Shown: positions 17,828 to 29,412, numbered from the stretch's first letter. The stretch is DNA of 64,000 nucleotides from Pseudomonas sp. P818 (GCF_000418555.1 NZ_ATKM01000006.1:62001-126000), one strand, 5' to 3'. Notes: generated by a model from the letters alone, not told the origin. Program-made: numbers and translations.

Positions 17828-18205
17828 ATGACTTTCGCGCGCTCGCAGCAGGGGCTTTCCATTCTGGGTTGGCTGGTGGTTCTGGCCGTAGTGGCATTCT
17901 TCGCCAGCACAGCGTTCAAGGTGCTGCCGCATTACCTGGACTATATGTCCATGGAGAAGATCATTACCTCGGTAGAAACCGACAAGGCTTCGGATGTTCG
18001 CACCGTCGGTGAGTTTTACAACCACGTGAGCAAGGGTATGCAGGTCAACAACATTCGTGACCTGAACATGCGCGACGCCATGCAGGTGAAGGTGGAAAAC
18101 AACGAGTTTCTGGTCCACCTCAAATATGAAAAACGCGAGCCGCTGATCGAGAACCTCGATCTGGTGGTGAATTTCGACAAAGAATTTCGTGTACGGATGC
18201 CGTGA
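17828..18205 (+). CDS. DUF4845 membrane-anchored protein
   Basis: 125-residue protein with one N-terminal helix ([19 protein letters not shown]) behind a short basic, pilin-like start (MTFARSQQG), then a periplasmic domain. The family is found between lepB and rnc in many gamma- and beta-proteobacteria and has no proven function. ATG at 17828 has a GGGG seven bases upstream and fits the helix better than an upstream TTG. The stop overlaps the GTG start of rnc by four bases. Confidence 0.85.
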   Translation: MTFARSQQGLSILGWLVVLAVVAFFASTAFKVLPHYLDYMSMEKIITSVETDKASDVRTVGEFYNHVSKGMQVNNIRDLNMRDAMQVKVENNEFLVHLKYEKREPLIENLDLVVNFDKEFRVRMP

Positions 18206-18891
18206 GTCCCAATCTGTCCCGCCTCGAGCGCAAGCTCGGCTATAGCTTCAAGGATCAGGACCTGATGGTCCTGGCCCTGACCCATCGCAGTTTCGCTGGC
18301 CGCAACAACGAGCGGCTGGAATTTCTCGGTGATGCCATTCTCAATTTCGTAGCCGGTGAGGCGCTCTTCGAGCGCTTCCCGCAGGCCCGTGAGGGCCAGC
18401 TTTCGCGCCTGCGCGCACGCCTGGTCAAGGGTGAGACGCTGGCCGTACTGGCTCGCGGTTTCGAGCTGGGCGAATACCTGCGCCTGGGTTCCGGTGAACT
18501 GAAGAGCGGCGGTTTTCGCCGTGAGTCGATCCTCGCCGATGCTCTGGAGGCGCTGATCGGCGCCATCTATCTGGATGCCGGCATGGAAGCGGCGCGTGAG
18601 CGCGTGCTGGACTGGCTGACCGGCGAGCTGGACGGCCTGACCCTGGTCGACACCAACAAGGATCCGAAAACGCGCCTGCAGGAATTCCTGCAATCGCGTG
18701 CCTGTGAGCTGCCTCGTTACGAGGTGGTGGACGTTCAGGGTGAGCCGCACTGCCGTACCTTCATGGTCGAGTGCCAGGTGGCCCTGCTCAATGAAAAGAC
18801 CCTGGGCCAGGGCGGCAGCCGGCGTATCGCCGAGCAGGTCGCTGCGGCTGCGGCGCTGATCGCCCTCGGGGTGGAGAATGGCAATGACTGA
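18202..18891 (+). CDS. rnc: Ribonuclease III
   Basis: Double-strand-specific endoribonuclease of 229 residues. The catalytic signature [13 protein letters not shown] is at about residues 35-47, the second acidic patch [13 protein letters not shown] at about 114-126, and the C-terminal double-stranded-RNA-binding domain from about 155 ([12 protein letters not shown]). It matures rRNA and degrades structured mRNA. The start is a GTG overlapping the preceding stop, and the 3' end overlaps era by eight bases, so the three genes are coupled. Confidence 0.96.
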   Translation: MSPNLSRLERKLGYSFKDQDLMVLALTHRSFAGRNNERLEFLGDAILNFVAGEALFERFPQAREGQLSRLRARLVKGETLAVLARGFELGEYLRLGSGELKSGGFRRESILADALEALIGAIYLDAGMEAARERVLDWLTGELDGLTLVDTNKDPKTRLQEFLQSRACELPRYEVVDVQGEPHCRTFMVECQVALLNEKTLGQGGSRRIAEQVAAAAALIALGVENGND

Positions 18892-19783
18892 TGCACCCGT
18901 GACCCGCTGCGGCTACGTCGCCATCGTCGGCCGGCCCAACGTGGGCAAGTCGACGCTGCTCAACCACATCCTTGGGCAGAAGCTGGCGATCACCTCGCGC
19001 AAGCCGCAGACCACCCGTCACAACATGCTCGGCATCAAGACCGAGGGCGAGGTTCAGGCCGTCTACGTCGACACCCCCGGCTTGCACAAGCACAACGACA
19101 AGGCACTCAACCGCTACATGAATCGCAGCGCTTCCTCCGCGCTGAAGGACGTCGATGTGGTGGTGTTCGTGGTCGACCGCACGCGCTGGACCGACGAGGA
19201 TCAGCTGGTGCTGGAGAAGGTGCAGCACGTCAAATGCCCGATCCTGCTGGCGGTGAACAAGGCCGATCGCCTGGAAGACAAGAGCGAGCTCTTGCCGCAC
19301 CTGAACTGGCTGGCCGAGCAACTGCCGCAGGCCGAGATCGTGCCGATCTCCGCGCTGCAGGGGCAGAACCTCGACACCCTGGAAAAGCTGGTGGGTGAGC
19401 GTCTGCCGGAGTCCGAACACTTCTACCCGGAAGACCAGATCACCGACCGCTCCAGCCGCTTCCTGGCTGCCGAGCTGATCCGCGAGAAGATCATGCGGCA
19501 GCTCGGTGCCGAGCTGCCGTACCAGATCACCGTGGAGATCGAGGAGTTCAAGCAGGAGGGCCGCATTCTGCATATCCACGGCCTGATCCTGGTAGAGCGC
19601 GACGGGCAGAAGAAGATCATCATCGGCGACAAGGGCGAGCGCATCAAACGCATCGGCGCCGACGCGCGCAAGGACATGGAAACCATGTTCGACTCCAAGG
19701 TGATGCTCAACCTCTGGGTCAAGGTCAAAGGTGGCTGGTCCGACGACGAACGCGCCCTGCGTTCGCTGGGTTACCTGGATTGA
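18884..19783 (+). CDS. era: Era, GTPase for 16S rRNA maturation
   Basis: Essential GTPase of 299 residues that binds the 3' end of 16S rRNA. Motifs: [11 protein letters not shown] (G1), TTRHN (G2), DTPGLHK (G3), NKAD (G4), and a C-terminal KH domain with the Era signature [12 protein letters not shown]. An ATG at 18884 is preferred because GGGGTGGAG lies seven bases before it; the ATG at 18878 is too close to that site. Overlaps rnc by eight bases, a conserved link between the two ribosome-assembly genes. Confidence 0.96.
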   Translation: MTDAPVTRCGYVAIVGRPNVGKSTLLNHILGQKLAITSRKPQTTRHNMLGIKTEGEVQAVYVDTPGLHKHNDKALNRYMNRSASSALKDVDVVVFVVDRTRWTDEDQLVLEKVQHVKCPILLAVNKADRLEDKSELLPHLNWLAEQLPQAEIVPISALQGQNLDTLEKLVGERLPESEHFYPEDQITDRSSRFLAAELIREKIMRQLGAELPYQITVEIEEFKQEGRILHIHGLILVERDGQKKIIIGDKGERIKRIGADARKDMETMFDSKVMLNLWVKVKGGWSDDERALRSLGYLD

Positions 19784-19840
19784 TCGCGGTGCCATGCGCA
19801 TCCTCGGTGTTGCGCGTGGCGCATTCTGGCGGTTACTTAC

Positions 19841-20522
19841 ATGACTTCTGCCGCCTACGTTCTGCATAGCCGCCCGTACAAGGAAAGCAGCGCCCTGGTG
19901 GATTTCTTCACCGCGCAGGGGCGCGTGCGTGCGGTACTGCGCGCCGCGCGCGGCAAGGTCGGCAGCATTGCCCGGCCATTCGCCCCACTGGAGCTGGAGC
20001 TGCGCGGGCGTGGCGAGTTGAAGAGCGTCGGCCGCCTGGAAAGCGCCGGCATCCCGCTGCTGCTGAGCGGCGAGGCGCTGTTTTCCGGGCTCTATCTCAA
20101 CGAACTGCTGATTCGCCTGTTGCCGGCCGAAGATCCGCACCCCGTGATGCTCGAACACTACGGCCTGACCCTTCAGGCGCTGGCCGCCGGTCGGCCGCTG
20201 GAGCCGCTGCTGCGCGCATTCGAATGGCGCCTGCTGGACGAGCTGGGCTATGGTTTCGCCCTGGATCGTGACCAGCACGACCAACCCATCGATCCAACGG
20301 CACTTTACCGCTGGCAGCAGGACATCGGCCTGGTGCCGGTGATACAACTGCAGCCCGGCGTGTTTCAGGGCCGTGAGCTGCTGGCCATGGCCGAAGCCGA
20401 CTGGCAGACGCCGGGCGCACTGGCTGCCGCCAAGCGCCTGATGCGCCAGGCGCTGGCACCCCATCTTGGCGGCAGGCCTCTGGTCAGCCGCGAACTTTTC
20501 ATGACGCTCAAGGAGTCCAAGC

Positions 20523-20530
<8 letters not shown>
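19841..20530 (+). CDS. recO: RecO, recombination mediator
   Basis: DNA-repair protein of 229 residues that with RecR loads RecA on SSB-coated DNA. The N-terminal OB fold is visible as [20 protein letters not shown] and [12 protein letters not shown]. The sequence has no cysteine at all, so the zinc module found in many RecO proteins is absent, as is common in gamma-proteobacteria. It lies 57 bases after era and overlaps pdxJ by eight bases. Confidence 0.92.
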
Positions 20531-21269
<739 letters not shown>

Positions 21270-21276
21270 CGGACTT

Positions 21277-21336
21277 TGTGGGAGGGGCTTCAGCCGCGAC
21301 TTTCGATGGTCTATCGCCGCTAAATCGCCTCCCACA
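21277..21336. repeat. REP element after pdxJ
   Basis: Imperfect inverted repeat starting TGTGGGAGGGGCTTCAGCCG and ending with the complementary CGCCTCCCACA, of the same family as the REPs near 34235 and 62533. It lies between two converging genes (pdxJ and the LysR gene) and may serve as a bidirectional 3' end. Confidence 0.75.
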
Positions 21337-21347
21337 GCGCGGTGCTC

Positions 21348-22232
21348 TCACCCCTGCGCGAACGCCTGAATCATCTGCGTGGCGAGCGCCTCGATGGCAT
21401 CGTTACGCTGATGGCCGCGTATCAGCTTGATATGGTATTCGCCCAGCGGCGGCAGCCCCTGTTCCGCGCCGAGTCGGCGTAGTGGCGGCTTGACCAGGCT
21501 ACGCGGGAAGGGGGCGATGGCCAGGTCGGCGGTCATTGCCGCTTCCTGGCCGGCGCACTGCTCGCAGGAGTAGGCAATGCGATAGGCCACACCCTGACGA
21601 TCCAGCGCATCGAGCGCGGTGCGGCGCCAGGCGCAGCCGGGGTTGGCCAGTGCCAGCGGCAGGGGCGAGCGCTGTATGGCCAGGCCACCGTCACGCCCGG
21701 CCCAGACCAGCTCCTCGGAATAGATCACTTCGCCGCGGGCGTCATCCAGGCCGTCGTTGCCGGCATTGATCAGGGTCAGATCCAGCTCGCCGGCATCCAG
21801 CTTGGCCACCAGATCCACACTACGCCCGACATTCACTTCGACCTCCACGGCCGGATGGCTGCGGGCGAACAGGGTCAGCACGCCCGGTAGCACGCGGTCG
21901 CCGATATCGTTCGGCGTGCCGAAACGTACGCGTCCGGTCAGCGTCGGGGTGAGAAAGCGTGCCACCGCCTCTTCATTGAGCTTGAGCAGGCGCCTGGCGT
22001 AGCCGAGTAGCACCTCGCCTTCGGCGGTGAGGCGAACCTGTCGTGCCTCGCGGATAAACAGGCGCTGGCCGAGGGTCTCCTCAAGTCGCTTGATCTGCAG
22101 GCTGACCGCCGCCGTGCTGCGAAACACCTGCGCGGCGGTGCGGGTAAAGCTGCCGCTGTCGGCGATGGCGACGAAGGTGCGCAGCACATCGCTTTCCAGA
22201 AGCGGCAGGGCGATCGGAGCTGTGGCGTTCAT
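21348..22232 (-). CDS. LysR-family transcriptional regulator
   Basis: 294 residues. The winged helix-turn-helix lies at about 15-75 (LRTFVAIADSGSFTRTAAQV, then TAAVSLQIKRLEETLGQRLF), followed by the two-lobed effector domain from about 95. Cysteines in NPGCAWRR and SCEQCAGQ are unusual for the class and could be redox- or ligand-sensing, but this is speculation. It is divergent from the small gene at 22350, with a 117-base A/T-rich region between. Target unknown. Confidence 0.88.
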   Translation of the reverse strand: MNATAPIALPLLESDVLRTFVAIADSGSFTRTAAQVFRSTAAVSLQIKRLEETLGQRLFIREARQVRLTAEGEVLLGYARRLLKLNEEAVARFLTPTLTGRVRFGTPNDIGDRVLPGVLTLFARSHPAVEVEVNVGRSVDLVAKLDAGELDLTLINAGNDGLDDARGEVIYSEELVWAGRDGGLAIQRSPLPLALANPGCAWRRTALDALDRQGVAYRIAYSCEQCAGQEAAMTADLAIAPFPRSLVKPPLRRLGAEQGLPPLGEYHIKLIRGHQRNDAIEALATQMIQAFAQG

Positions 22233-22349
22233 GATCGTTAAAAATTACTTAACTGTGAGTTTGGCATTTGTCGTTTGTTTGAACGATAGGTGCGTTTCAT
22301 CCTGATCGCAAGCCCGGCAAGAAGCCGGCCGCGAAACGGAGGAAAGGTC

Positions 22350-22610
22350 ATGAAAGGTTCGAGCAACGGCAACAAGTCGCATCCGCCCATGCCCGAGTTC
22401 TATATGCCGGCCATGTGGCCGCTGGATCTGCAGAACGGCATCGTCGACTGGATCGGCGCCTGGTTCTGGCGTCGGCGCATGCGCCGCCTGCTGGCGCAGG
22501 ACATCGAGGGACGGATTCGCCTGGGCAGCGCCCGCGGTGTGGTGGAGCAGGGCGCCGGTGAGCCGCTGCGGCTGATCGCGCAGCGGCGTGCACGTTGGCT
22601 GCGGCCGTAG
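22350..22610 (+). CDS. Small basic protein of unknown function
   Basis: 86 residues with GGAGG eight bases before the ATG, so translation is likely. The protein is basic with an amphipathic middle (GIVDWIGAWFWRRRMRRLLAQ) that could lie on the membrane. No family was recognised. The TAG stop is itself part of the GTAGGGC start of a downstream repeat, so the natural C terminus may have been shortened or set by repeat insertion. Divergent from the LysR gene. Confidence 0.6.
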   Translation: MKGSSNGNKSHPPMPEFYMPAMWPLDLQNGIVDWIGAWFWRRRMRRLLAQDIEGRIRLGSARGVVEQGAGEPLRLIAQRRARWLRP

Positions 22611-22658
22611 GGCGGGTGCAACCCGCCAATTGCAGTCTGGCGGGTGCACCGGCCCTAC
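22607..22658. repeat. GTAGGGCGGGTGCA-type inverted repeat
   Basis: GTAGGGCGGGTGCAACCCGC opens the element and the near-complement GCGGGTGCACCGGCCCTAC closes it. It is the gap between the 86-residue gene and convergent cmoB, and supplies the stop codon of the former. Confidence 0.7.
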
Positions 22659-22672
22659 GAGAACCGCTGTTC

Positions 22673-23638
22673 TTAAGGCTTGCGTGCGATCAGCACGGCG
22701 CGGGTCGGTGCCGGCAGGCCTTCGACGGTGCGGCTGTGGTCGGCCGGGTCGAGAAACTCCGGCAGCGACTGGAAGCGCATCCACTCGGTGGCGCGTTGTT
22801 CTTCCACCGAGGTGGTGCTGACGTCCACGCAGCGCACGTCCTCGAAACCGGCGCGGCGCAGCCAGCGCTCCAGCGCCGGCACCGACGGCAGGAACCAGAC
22901 GTTGCGCATCTGTGCGTAGCGATCTTCGGGCACCAGCACCTGTTCGGCATCGCCTTCGACCACCAGGGTTTCCAGCACCAGTTCGCCGCCCTTGACCAGC
23001 GCGTCCTTGAGATCCAGCAGATGGTCGATGGGCGAGCGGCGGTGGTAGAGCACGCCCATGGAGAACACCGTGTCGAAGCCCTGTAGCCTGGCCGGCAGTT
23101 CCTCGAAGGCCAGCGGCAGATGCCACACCGGTTGCTCCGGCAGGTAGCGCTTCATCGCCAGGAACTGGCAGAGGAACAGCCAGTTGGGGTCGATGCCGAC
23201 CACGCTGCCCGCACCCGCGCCGAGCATGCGCCACATGTAGTAGCCGTTGCCGCAACCGACATCGAGGATGCGCTTGCCGGCCAGGTCCAGGTGCGGGGCG
23301 ACGCGCTGCCATTTCCAGTCCGAGCGCCATTCGGTATCGATGTGCACGCCGAACAGTTCGAACGGCCCCTTGCGCCAGGGAATCAAGCCCTGCAGAGCAG
23401 CCTTCAATTGTGCGCGGGTCCCCTCGTCACAAACGCCGCCGAAGGCGAAGCGTTGAACCAGTTCCACCTCGCTCACCGGCAGGTCCGGCAGGGCCTGCAC
23501 CGCGCCATACCAGCGCGCCAGATCGCCGTGACCGATGGCCAGCTTGGCATCGAGTTGCCCAGGCAGGTCGGCTGCCCAGTCCTGCAACGGGGTGCCGGCC
23601 AGTTGCGCCTGCAGGGCGTCGAGATCCAGATCGCGCAT
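22673..23638 (-). CDS. cmoB: CmoB, tRNA U34 carboxymethyltransferase
   Basis: 321-residue enzyme that transfers the carboxymethyl group of carboxy-SAM to 5-hydroxyuridine 34 of tRNA. The SAM-fold motif [13 protein letters not shown] is at about 123-135. The stretches [14 protein letters not shown] and [11 protein letters not shown], characteristic of CmoB, are present, and so is PGW-type [16 protein letters not shown]. The start is one of two adjacent ATGs (23641 or 23638) overlapping the cmoA stop, so the pair is coupled. Confidence 0.93.
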   Translation of the reverse strand: MRDLDLDALQAQLAGTPLQDWAADLPGQLDAKLAIGHGDLARWYGAVQALPDLPVSEVELVQRFAFGGVCDEGTRAQLKAALQGLIPWRKGPFELFGVHIDTEWRSDWKWQRVAPHLDLAGKRILDVGCGNGYYMWRMLGAGAGSVVGIDPNWLFLCQFLAMKRYLPEQPVWHLPLAFEELPARLQGFDTVFSMGVLYHRRSPIDHLLDLKDALVKGGELVLETLVVEGDAEQVLVPEDRYAQMRNVWFLPSVPALERWLRRAGFEDVRCVDVSTTSVEEQRATEWMRFQSLPEFLDPADHSRTVEGLPAPTRAVLIARKP

Positions 23639-24381
23639 CATGGCAGGGCCACCAGCGAGGCGAAGTTCAGGCACTGGAACCAGGGCACCACCTTGCTGAA
23701 GCCGGCAGCCAGCAGGCGTTCGCGGTGCTGCTCGAGGCTGTCGGGCAGCATCACCTTCTCGATGGCGCTGCGCTTCTGCGCGATTTCCAGTTCGCTGTAG
23801 CCATTGGCGCGTTTGAAGGCGACGTGCAGCTCGGTGAGCAGCTCATGCTCGGCGGCGTCCTCGAAGTGCAGCTTCTCCGAGAGGATCAGCGCGCCACCGG
23901 GCAACAGTGCCTGGCGAATGCGCGTGAGCAGCTCCAGGCGCCGCTCCGGTGGGATGAACTGCAGGGTGAAGTTGAGCGTGACCAATGAGGTGGGCTGCAG
24001 GTCGAGGGCGAGAATGTCGGCCTCGATCACCTCCACCGGCAGCAGCTCCTGGAACATGGCGTCCTGGGCATGCAGGTATTCGCTGCAGCGCGCGACCATG
24101 GCCGGGGAGTTGTCCACGGCGATTACCTTGCAGCCATCGACACGCACATGGCGGCGCAGCGCCTGGGTCGCCGCACCGAGCGAGGCACCGAGGTCATACA
24201 GGGTGGTGTGCGGCTGGGCGAACTGGCCGGCGAGTACGCCGATGTTCTCGACGATGGTCGGGTAGCCGGGCACCGATCGCTTGATCATGTCGGGAAACAC
24301 CCGCACCACGTCCTCGTTGAAGACGAAGTCGGGCACCTCGGCCAGTGGCTGGGCGAATAGGCGATCGGGTTCTTGGCTCAC
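23638..24381 (-). CDS. cmoA: CmoA, carboxy-S-adenosyl-L-methionine synthase
   Basis: 247-residue enzyme that makes carboxy-SAM from SAM and prephenate, the donor used by CmoB. Signature [20 protein letters not shown], the SAM motif [18 protein letters not shown], and DNSPAMV are visible. A GTG at 24381 is chosen because it gives the family start (V)[12 protein letters not shown]; the ATG 54 bases upstream adds residues unlike CmoA. Cotranscribed with cmoB. Confidence 0.92.
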   Translation of the reverse strand: MSQEPDRLFAQPLAEVPDFVFNEDVVRVFPDMIKRSVPGYPTIVENIGVLAGQFAQPHTTLYDLGASLGAATQALRRHVRVDGCKVIAVDNSPAMVARCSEYLHAQDAMFQELLPVEVIEADILALDLQPTSLVTLNFTLQFIPPERRLELLTRIRQALLPGGALILSEKLHFEDAAEHELLTELHVAFKRANGYSELEIAQKRSAIEKVMLPDSLEQHRERLLAAGFSKVVPWFQCLNFASLVALP

Positions 24382-24438
24382 GGCAGTCGCAACGGGTAGC
24401 GGAAAAGGCCGGCATTTTAGCCAAGTGTGGCGCAACAG

Positions 24439-25080
24439 TCAGGCGCTGTTGCTGCGCTCGAAGGCCGAAGCGGTGATGCCCCACTGGCCGAGCCAGTAGG
24501 TGAGGATGATGGCGTAAGGCGCGGCGTCGAAGCTGGCGACGAAGCGGTCGATGCCGATCAGGCTGTCGGACAGTACGAAGAGTGCCGCACCGCCGGCTGC
24601 CAGCCAGGTGGAGCGCGGCTGCAGATCCGGGTGGCCAATGCGGGCCAGGGCGCGCCACAGCATCAGGCTGATCGCCGTGGCATAGCAGGCCACCGGGATC
24701 AGCAGCTCGCCCAGGCCGCTGCTGGCCAACACGGCGAACATCGCACCACCGGCGAGCAGTGCCAGCAGCAGGGCGGGCAGGGCCGGTTGCCGGCTGTCGG
24801 AGCAGTAGGCGCGCAGGTAAGCCAGGTGGCCGAGCAGAAAGGCGCCCAGGCCGAACACGAACAGATCGCCGGGCCAGTCCAGCAGGATGTCGCCGGCCAG
24901 GGAGAACACCAGGCCGATACCGATCCAGCGGCGGTAGGTGCCGGCCGGCGCCTGGCGCAGCCAGAGCAGCAGGGCGATCACCGGGATGCCCTTGGTCAAC
25001 AGGCTGAGCTGAGCATCGCCGGTGATCCGACCATAGAGAAATACCGCAGCCCCCGCCAGGCCGAGCAGCAACCAACGCAT
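24439..25080 (-). CDS. YhhN/TMEM86-family membrane protein, lysoplasmalogenase-like
   Basis: 213 residues, almost entirely hydrophobic, with about eight transmembrane helices. The conserved acidic motifs of the family are seen in FSLAGDILLDW and LFVLSDSLIGIDRF. Animal relatives hydrolyse lysoplasmalogens; the bacterial substrate is not settled. It stands divergent from the sigma-factor gene at 25234, with about 150 bases between the two starts. Confidence 0.85.
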   Translation of the reverse strand: MRWLLLGLAGAAVFLYGRITGDAQLSLLTKGIPVIALLLWLRQAPAGTYRRWIGIGLVFSLAGDILLDWPGDLFVFGLGAFLLGHLAYLRAYCSDSRQPALPALLLALLAGGAMFAVLASSGLGELLIPVACYATAISLMLWRALARIGHPDLQPRSTWLAAGGAALFVLSDSLIGIDRFVASFDAAPYAIILTYWLGQWGITASAFERSNSA

Positions 25081-25233
25081 AGCAAGACTCCCTTCGTTCT
25101 TGGAATGGCGCGACTATGCCCAGCGACCGAACGGCTGCCAATGCGACGGGCGCCAAATCGAGGGGCGGATCGTGCCGCCACTCGACGTCGCCGGTGGTAT
25201 TGGGCACCGTATGCGTTCGTTCAGGAGAAGCGC

Positions 25234-26466
25234 ATGTCGATATCGCCACCTGTCACCGAGCTGATCGAGCGCCTTTACCGCGAGGAGTCGCGCCGCGTGC
25301 TCGCCACCCTGATCCGTCTGCTGGGCGATTTCGACCTGGCCGAGGAGGCGCTGCACGAGGCGTTTCGCAGTGCGGTCGAACAATGGCCGCGGAGCGGTGT
25401 GCCGGACAACCCGCGTGCCTGGCTGGTCTCCGCCGGGCGCTTCAAGGCCATCGACAACCTGCGCCGGCAGCGTCGCTTCCAGCCGTTGGACGAGCAGATC
25501 GAATTGCCTGACGAGAGCGACGCCGAAGGCGACGAACTGTTAGAGGACGACCGCCTGCGCCTGATCTTCACCTGCTGTCACCCGGCGCTGGCCAGTGATG
25601 CTCAGGTGGCACTGACCCTGCGCGAGGTGTGCGACCTGACTACCGAGGAGATCGCCCGCGCTTTCCTCTCCAGCCCTGCGACCCTGGCCCAGCGCATCGT
25701 GCGGGCCAAGGCGAAGATTCGCGACGCGCGCATCCCTTACGAAGTGCCGGGGCGTAGCGAGCTACCCGAGCGTTTGGAGGCGGTGCTGCGGGTGGTTTAT
25801 CTGGTGTTCAACGAAGGCTATTTCGCCAGCTCCGGCGATTCGCTGACCCGCAGCCAGCTGTCCGACGAGGCGATTCGGCTGGGCCGCCTGCTGCTGGAGT
25901 TGCTGCCCGAGCCGGAAGTACAGGGACTGCTGGCGCTGATGCTGCTGCACGAGTCGCGACGCGCTGCGCGCAGCGGCGTCGATGGCGAAGTGATTTTGCT
26001 GGAAGCCCAGGATCGCAGTCTGTGGAATCGCGAGCTGATCGCCGAAGGCGAGGCGCTGGTATTGCAGGCGCTGCACTCGCGGCGTTTCGGCCCCTACAGC
26101 CTGCAGGCAGCCATTGCTGCCGTGCATGCCGAGGCGGCCAGTCTGGAGGAAACCGATTGGGCGCAGATCGTCGGCCTGTATGACGAGTTGCTGCGCGTGA
26201 ACCTGTCGCCGGTGATCGAGCTCAACCGCGCCGTGGCACTGGCCATGCGCGATGGCGAGCTGGCGGGGTTGGTGGAAATCGACCGACTGCTGGCTGCGGG
26301 CGAACTGCAGGGTTACCACCTGGCCCATGCCGCGCGGGCCGATCTGCTGCGCCGCTTGGGTCGTCGCGAGCAGGCGATCGCTGCCTACCGCCAGGCCCTG
26401 GCGCTGGCGCAACAGGGGCCGGATCGGCAGTTTCTGCAAAAAAGGCTGGATGAGCTGGGCGGGTAA
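25234..26466 (+). CDS. ECF42-type RNA polymerase sigma factor with C-terminal helical domain
   Basis: 410 residues, much longer than a normal ECF factor. Region 2 (EESRRVLATLIRLLGDFDLAEEALHEAF) and region 4 (LREVCDLTTEEIARAFLSSP) fill the first 175 residues. The remainder is the helical, TPR-like C-terminal domain of the ECF42 group (LVFNEGYF, LHESRRAAR, NRAVALA). ECF42 factors have no anti-sigma partner and usually sit beside DGPF/YCII-type genes; none is present here. ATG start with AGGAG seven bases upstream. Confidence 0.88.
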   Translation: MSISPPVTELIERLYREESRRVLATLIRLLGDFDLAEEALHEAFRSAVEQWPRSGVPDNPRAWLVSAGRFKAIDNLRRQRRFQPLDEQIELPDESDAEGDELLEDDRLRLIFTCCHPALASDAQVALTLREVCDLTTEEIARAFLSSPATLAQRIVRAKAKIRDARIPYEVPGRSELPERLEAVLRVVYLVFNEGYFASSGDSLTRSQLSDEAIRLGRLLLELLPEPEVQGLLALMLLHESRRAARSGVDGEVILLEAQDRSLWNRELIAEGEALVLQALHSRRFGPYSLQAAIAAVHAEAASLEETDWAQIVGLYDELLRVNLSPVIELNRAVALAMRDGELAGLVEIDRLLAAGELQGYHLAHAARADLLRRLGRREQAIAAYRQALALAQQGPDRQFLQKRLDELGG

Positions 26467-26477
26467 CGCTTTTGGTC

Positions 26478-26537
26478 GTAGCCCGGATGCAATCCGGGAG
26501 CAAGGTGCCTACCTTTCCCGGATTGCATCCGGGCTAC
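26478..26537. repeat. Long perfect inverted repeat (GTAGCCCGGATGCAATCC type)
   Basis: Two perfect 21-base arms separated by 18 bases, beginning GTAGCCCGGATGCAATCC. It lies between the converging sigma-factor and rapA genes and may act as a bidirectional terminator. The same arms recur at 62652 and 62821. Confidence 0.85.
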
Positions 26538-26568
26538 TTCACGGGGCGCTGCCTAGCGTCCCCCAGGG

Positions 26569-29412
26569 TTAGCCCGCGACCAGTACGCGAATCGCTTCCA
26601 GGCGCAGGGCGGCCTTGTCGAACATCGCCAGGCTCTGTTCGCGCTGCTCGCGCAGGGCCTCGATCTCGCTGTCGCGTACGCTCGGGTTGACCGCGCGCAG
26701 AGCGACCAGACGGGCCAGTTCCTCGTCCAGTTCGGCGATCAGGCGGCGCTTGGCCTCGGCGACGCGCTCGACATGGCGCGGCATGACCTTGGCTTCGGCG
26801 TCATTGATCTGCTTGGCCAGTACGTCACGCTGGGCCTGGACGAACTTGTTGGCGCTGGCCCGTGGCACGCTTTCGAGCTGATCGTTGAGCGTCTCGAAAC
26901 CGACCTTCGGCGCCAGGTCGTTGCCATTGGCGTCGAGCAGGCAACGCAGCGCAGCCGGTGGCAGGAAGCGGCCCAGCTGCAGCTTGCGTGGGCCGACCAC
27001 TTCGCTGACGTAAAGCAGCTCCAGCAGCACGGTACCGGGTTTGAGCGCCTTGTTCTTGATCAGCGCCACCGCGGTGTTGCCCATCGAGCCGGACAGCACC
27101 AGGTCCATGCCGCCCTGCACCATGGGGTGTTCCCAGGTGAGGAACTGCATGTCCTCGCGGGCCAGAGCCTGCTCGCGGTCGTAGGTGACGGTCACCGCTT
27201 CGTCATCGCCCAGAGGGAAGCTGGCGTCCAGCATCTTCTCGCTGGGGCGCAGGATCAGGGCGTTGTCGGAGTGGTCTTCGCTGTCGATGCCGAAGGCGTT
27301 GAACAGCTCCTCCATGTAGATCGGCAGGGTGAACTGGTCGTCCTGCTCGAGGATCGCTTCGACCAGCGCTTCACCTTCGCCGGCACCGCCGGAATTCAGC
27401 TCCAGCAGGCGGTCGCGGCCGCTGTGCAGTTCGCCTTCCAGGCGAATGCGTTCGGCGGTGGCTTCGTCCACCAGTTGCTGCCACTGGCCGTCGTCGGCGT
27501 TTTCCAGCATCGGCAGCAGGCGTGGGCCGAACTGATGTTGCAGGGCGTTGCCGGTGGGGCAGGTGGCGAGGAAGGCGTTCAGCGCCTGGTGGTACCACTG
27601 GAACAGGCGCTCCTGCGGGCTGTTTTCCAGGTACGGCACGTGCAGCTGGATGCGGTGCTTCTGGCCGATACGGTCGAGACGGCCGATACGCTGCTCGAGC
27701 AGGTCCGGGTGGGCCGGCAGGTCGAACAGCACCAAGTGATGGGCGAACTGGAAGTTGCGGCCTTCGGAGCCGATTTCCGAGCAGATCAGCACCTGCGCGC
27801 CGAACTCTTCGTCGGCGAAGTAGGCCGCGGCGCGGTCGCGCTCGAGGATGCTCATGCCTTCATGGAACACCGTGGCGGGGATGCCGGAACGCACGCGCAG
27901 GGCGTCTTCCAGATCCAGCGCGGTCTCGGCATGGGCGCAGATCACCAGCACCTTGAATTTCTTGAGCATCTTCAGGGTGTCGATCAGCCATTCGACGCGC
28001 GGGTCGATGCGCCACCAGCGTTGCTCGTCGTCGATCTCTTCCTGTGCCTGGTAGCTGACTTCCGGGTACAGCTCGGCGTGCTCGCCGACCGGCAGCTCGA
28101 GGTATTCGTCCGGGCTCGGCAGCGGGTAGGGGTGCAGCTCGCGCTCGGGGAAGCCCTGCACGGCGGCGCGAGTGTTGCGAAACAGCAGACGGCCGGTGCC
28201 ATGGCGATCCAACAGCTCGCGTACCAGGCGGGCGCGTGCTTCTTCGTCGCCGCCGTCGATGGCATCCAGCAGCTCACGGCCTTCATCGCCAAGGAAGCCG
28301 CCGATGGCATCGCGTGCCTGGGCGCTGAGCTTGCCCTGGTCGAGCAGTTCCTGCACCGCTTCGGCGACCGGGCGGTACTGGCTGCTTTCGGCGCGGAAGG
28401 CCTGCAGGTCATGGAAACGGGCCGGATCGAGCAGGCGCAGACGGGCGAAGTGGCTGTCCTGGCCGAGCTGTTCCGGGGTGGCGGTGAGCAGCAGCACGCC
28501 GGGGATGACCTCGGCCAGTTGCTCGACCAGCGAGTATTCGGGGCTGGCCTGCTCCGGATGCCAGACCAGGTGGTGGGCTTCGTCGACCACCAGCAGGTCC
28601 CAGCCGGCGGCGAACAGCGCGTCCTGAGCCTTTTCGTCGTCCTTCAGCCACTCCAGGGCGACCAGCGCCAGCTGGCAATCCTCGAAGGGGTTGCTGGCGT
28701 CGCTTTCCATGAAGCGCTCGGCGTCGAACAGGGCGACGTCGAGGTTGAAACGCCGGCGCATTTCCACCAGCCACTGGTGCTGCAGGTTTTCCGGCACCAG
28801 GATCAGCACGCGGCTGGCACGGCCGGAGAGCAGCTGGCGATGAATCACCAGGCCGGCTTCGATGGTCTTGCCCAGGCCCACTTCGTCGGCCAGCAGCACG
28901 CGCGGGGCGATGCGGTCGGCCACTTCGCGGGCGATATGCAATTGGTGGGCGATCGGCTGGGCGCGCGCACCGCCCAGGCCCCAAAGGGAGGACTGCAGCA
29001 GGCGGCTGTTATGCTCGAGACTGTGATAGCGCAGGGCGAACCAGGCCAGCGGATCGATCTGGCCGGCGAACAGGCGGTCGCTGGCCAGGCGGAACTGGAT
29101 GAAGTTCGACAGCTGGGTTTCCGGCATGGTCACCGGTTTATGCTGGGCATCGAGGCCGTGGTAGACCAGCAGGCCGTCGACGTCCTCGACTTCCTGCACG
29201 GTGAGCTTCCAGCCCTCGAAATGGGTGATCTCGTCACCCGGGGCGAAGCGCACACGGGTCAGCGGGGCATTGCGCGTGGCGTACTGGCGGGTTTCGCCGG
29301 TGGCCGGGTAGAGCACGGTGAGCAGGCGGCCGTCCTCGGCGAGGATGGTTCCCAGACCCAATTCCGCTTCGCTGTCACTGATCCAGCGTTGCCCCGGTTG
29401 ATACTGCGCCAT
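26569..29412 (-). CDS. rapA: RapA (HepA), RNA polymerase-associated Swi2/Snf2 ATPase
   Basis: 947 residues, the usual RapA length. N-terminal Tudor-like domains ([18 protein letters not shown]), then the Snf2 ATPase with Walker [13 protein letters not shown], Walker [10 protein letters not shown], motif [13 protein letters not shown] and the helicase C half ([29 protein letters not shown]). It recycles stalled RNA polymerase. Single gene; its 3' end meets a REP-type repeat, and its start is divergent from the 97-residue gene at 29586. Confidence 0.95.
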   Translation of the reverse strand: MAQYQPGQRWISDSEAELGLGTILAEDGRLLTVLYPATGETRQYATRNAPLTRVRFAPGDEITHFEGWKLTVQEVEDVDGLLVYHGLDAQHKPVTMPETQLSNFIQFRLASDRLFAGQIDPLAWFALRYHSLEHNSRLLQSSLWGLGGARAQPIAHQLHIAREVADRIAPRVLLADEVGLGKTIEAGLVIHRQLLSGRASRVLILVPENLQHQWLVEMRRRFNLDVALFDAERFMESDASNPFEDCQLALVALEWLKDDEKAQDALFAAGWDLLVVDEAHHLVWHPEQASPEYSLVEQLAEVIPGVLLLTATPEQLGQDSHFARLRLLDPARFHDLQAFRAESSQYRPVAEAVQELLDQGKLSAQARDAIGGFLGDEGRELLDAIDGGDEEARARLVRELLDRHGTGRLLFRNTRAAVQGFPERELHPYPLPSPDEYLELPVGEHAELYPEVSYQAQEEIDDEQRWWRIDPRVEWLIDTLKMLKKFKVLVICAHAETALDLEDALRVRSGIPATVFHEGMSILERDRAAAYFADEEFGAQVLICSEIGSEGRNFQFAHHLVLFDLPAHPDLLEQRIGRLDRIGQKHRIQLHVPYLENSPQERLFQWYHQALNAFLATCPTGNALQHQFGPRLLPMLENADDGQWQQLVDEATAERIRLEGELHSGRDRLLELNSGGAGEGEALVEAILEQDDQFTLPIYMEELFNAFGIDSEDHSDNALILRPSEKMLDASFPLGDDEAVTVTYDREQALAREDMQFLTWEHPMVQGGMDLVLSGSMGNTAVALIKNKALKPGTVLLELLYVSEVVGPRKLQLGRFLPPAALRCLLDANGNDLAPKVGFETLNDQLESVPRASANKFVQAQRDVLAKQINDAEAKVMPRHVERVAEAKRRLIAELDEELARLVALRAVNPSVRDSEIEALREQREQSLAMFDKAALRLEAIRVLVAG

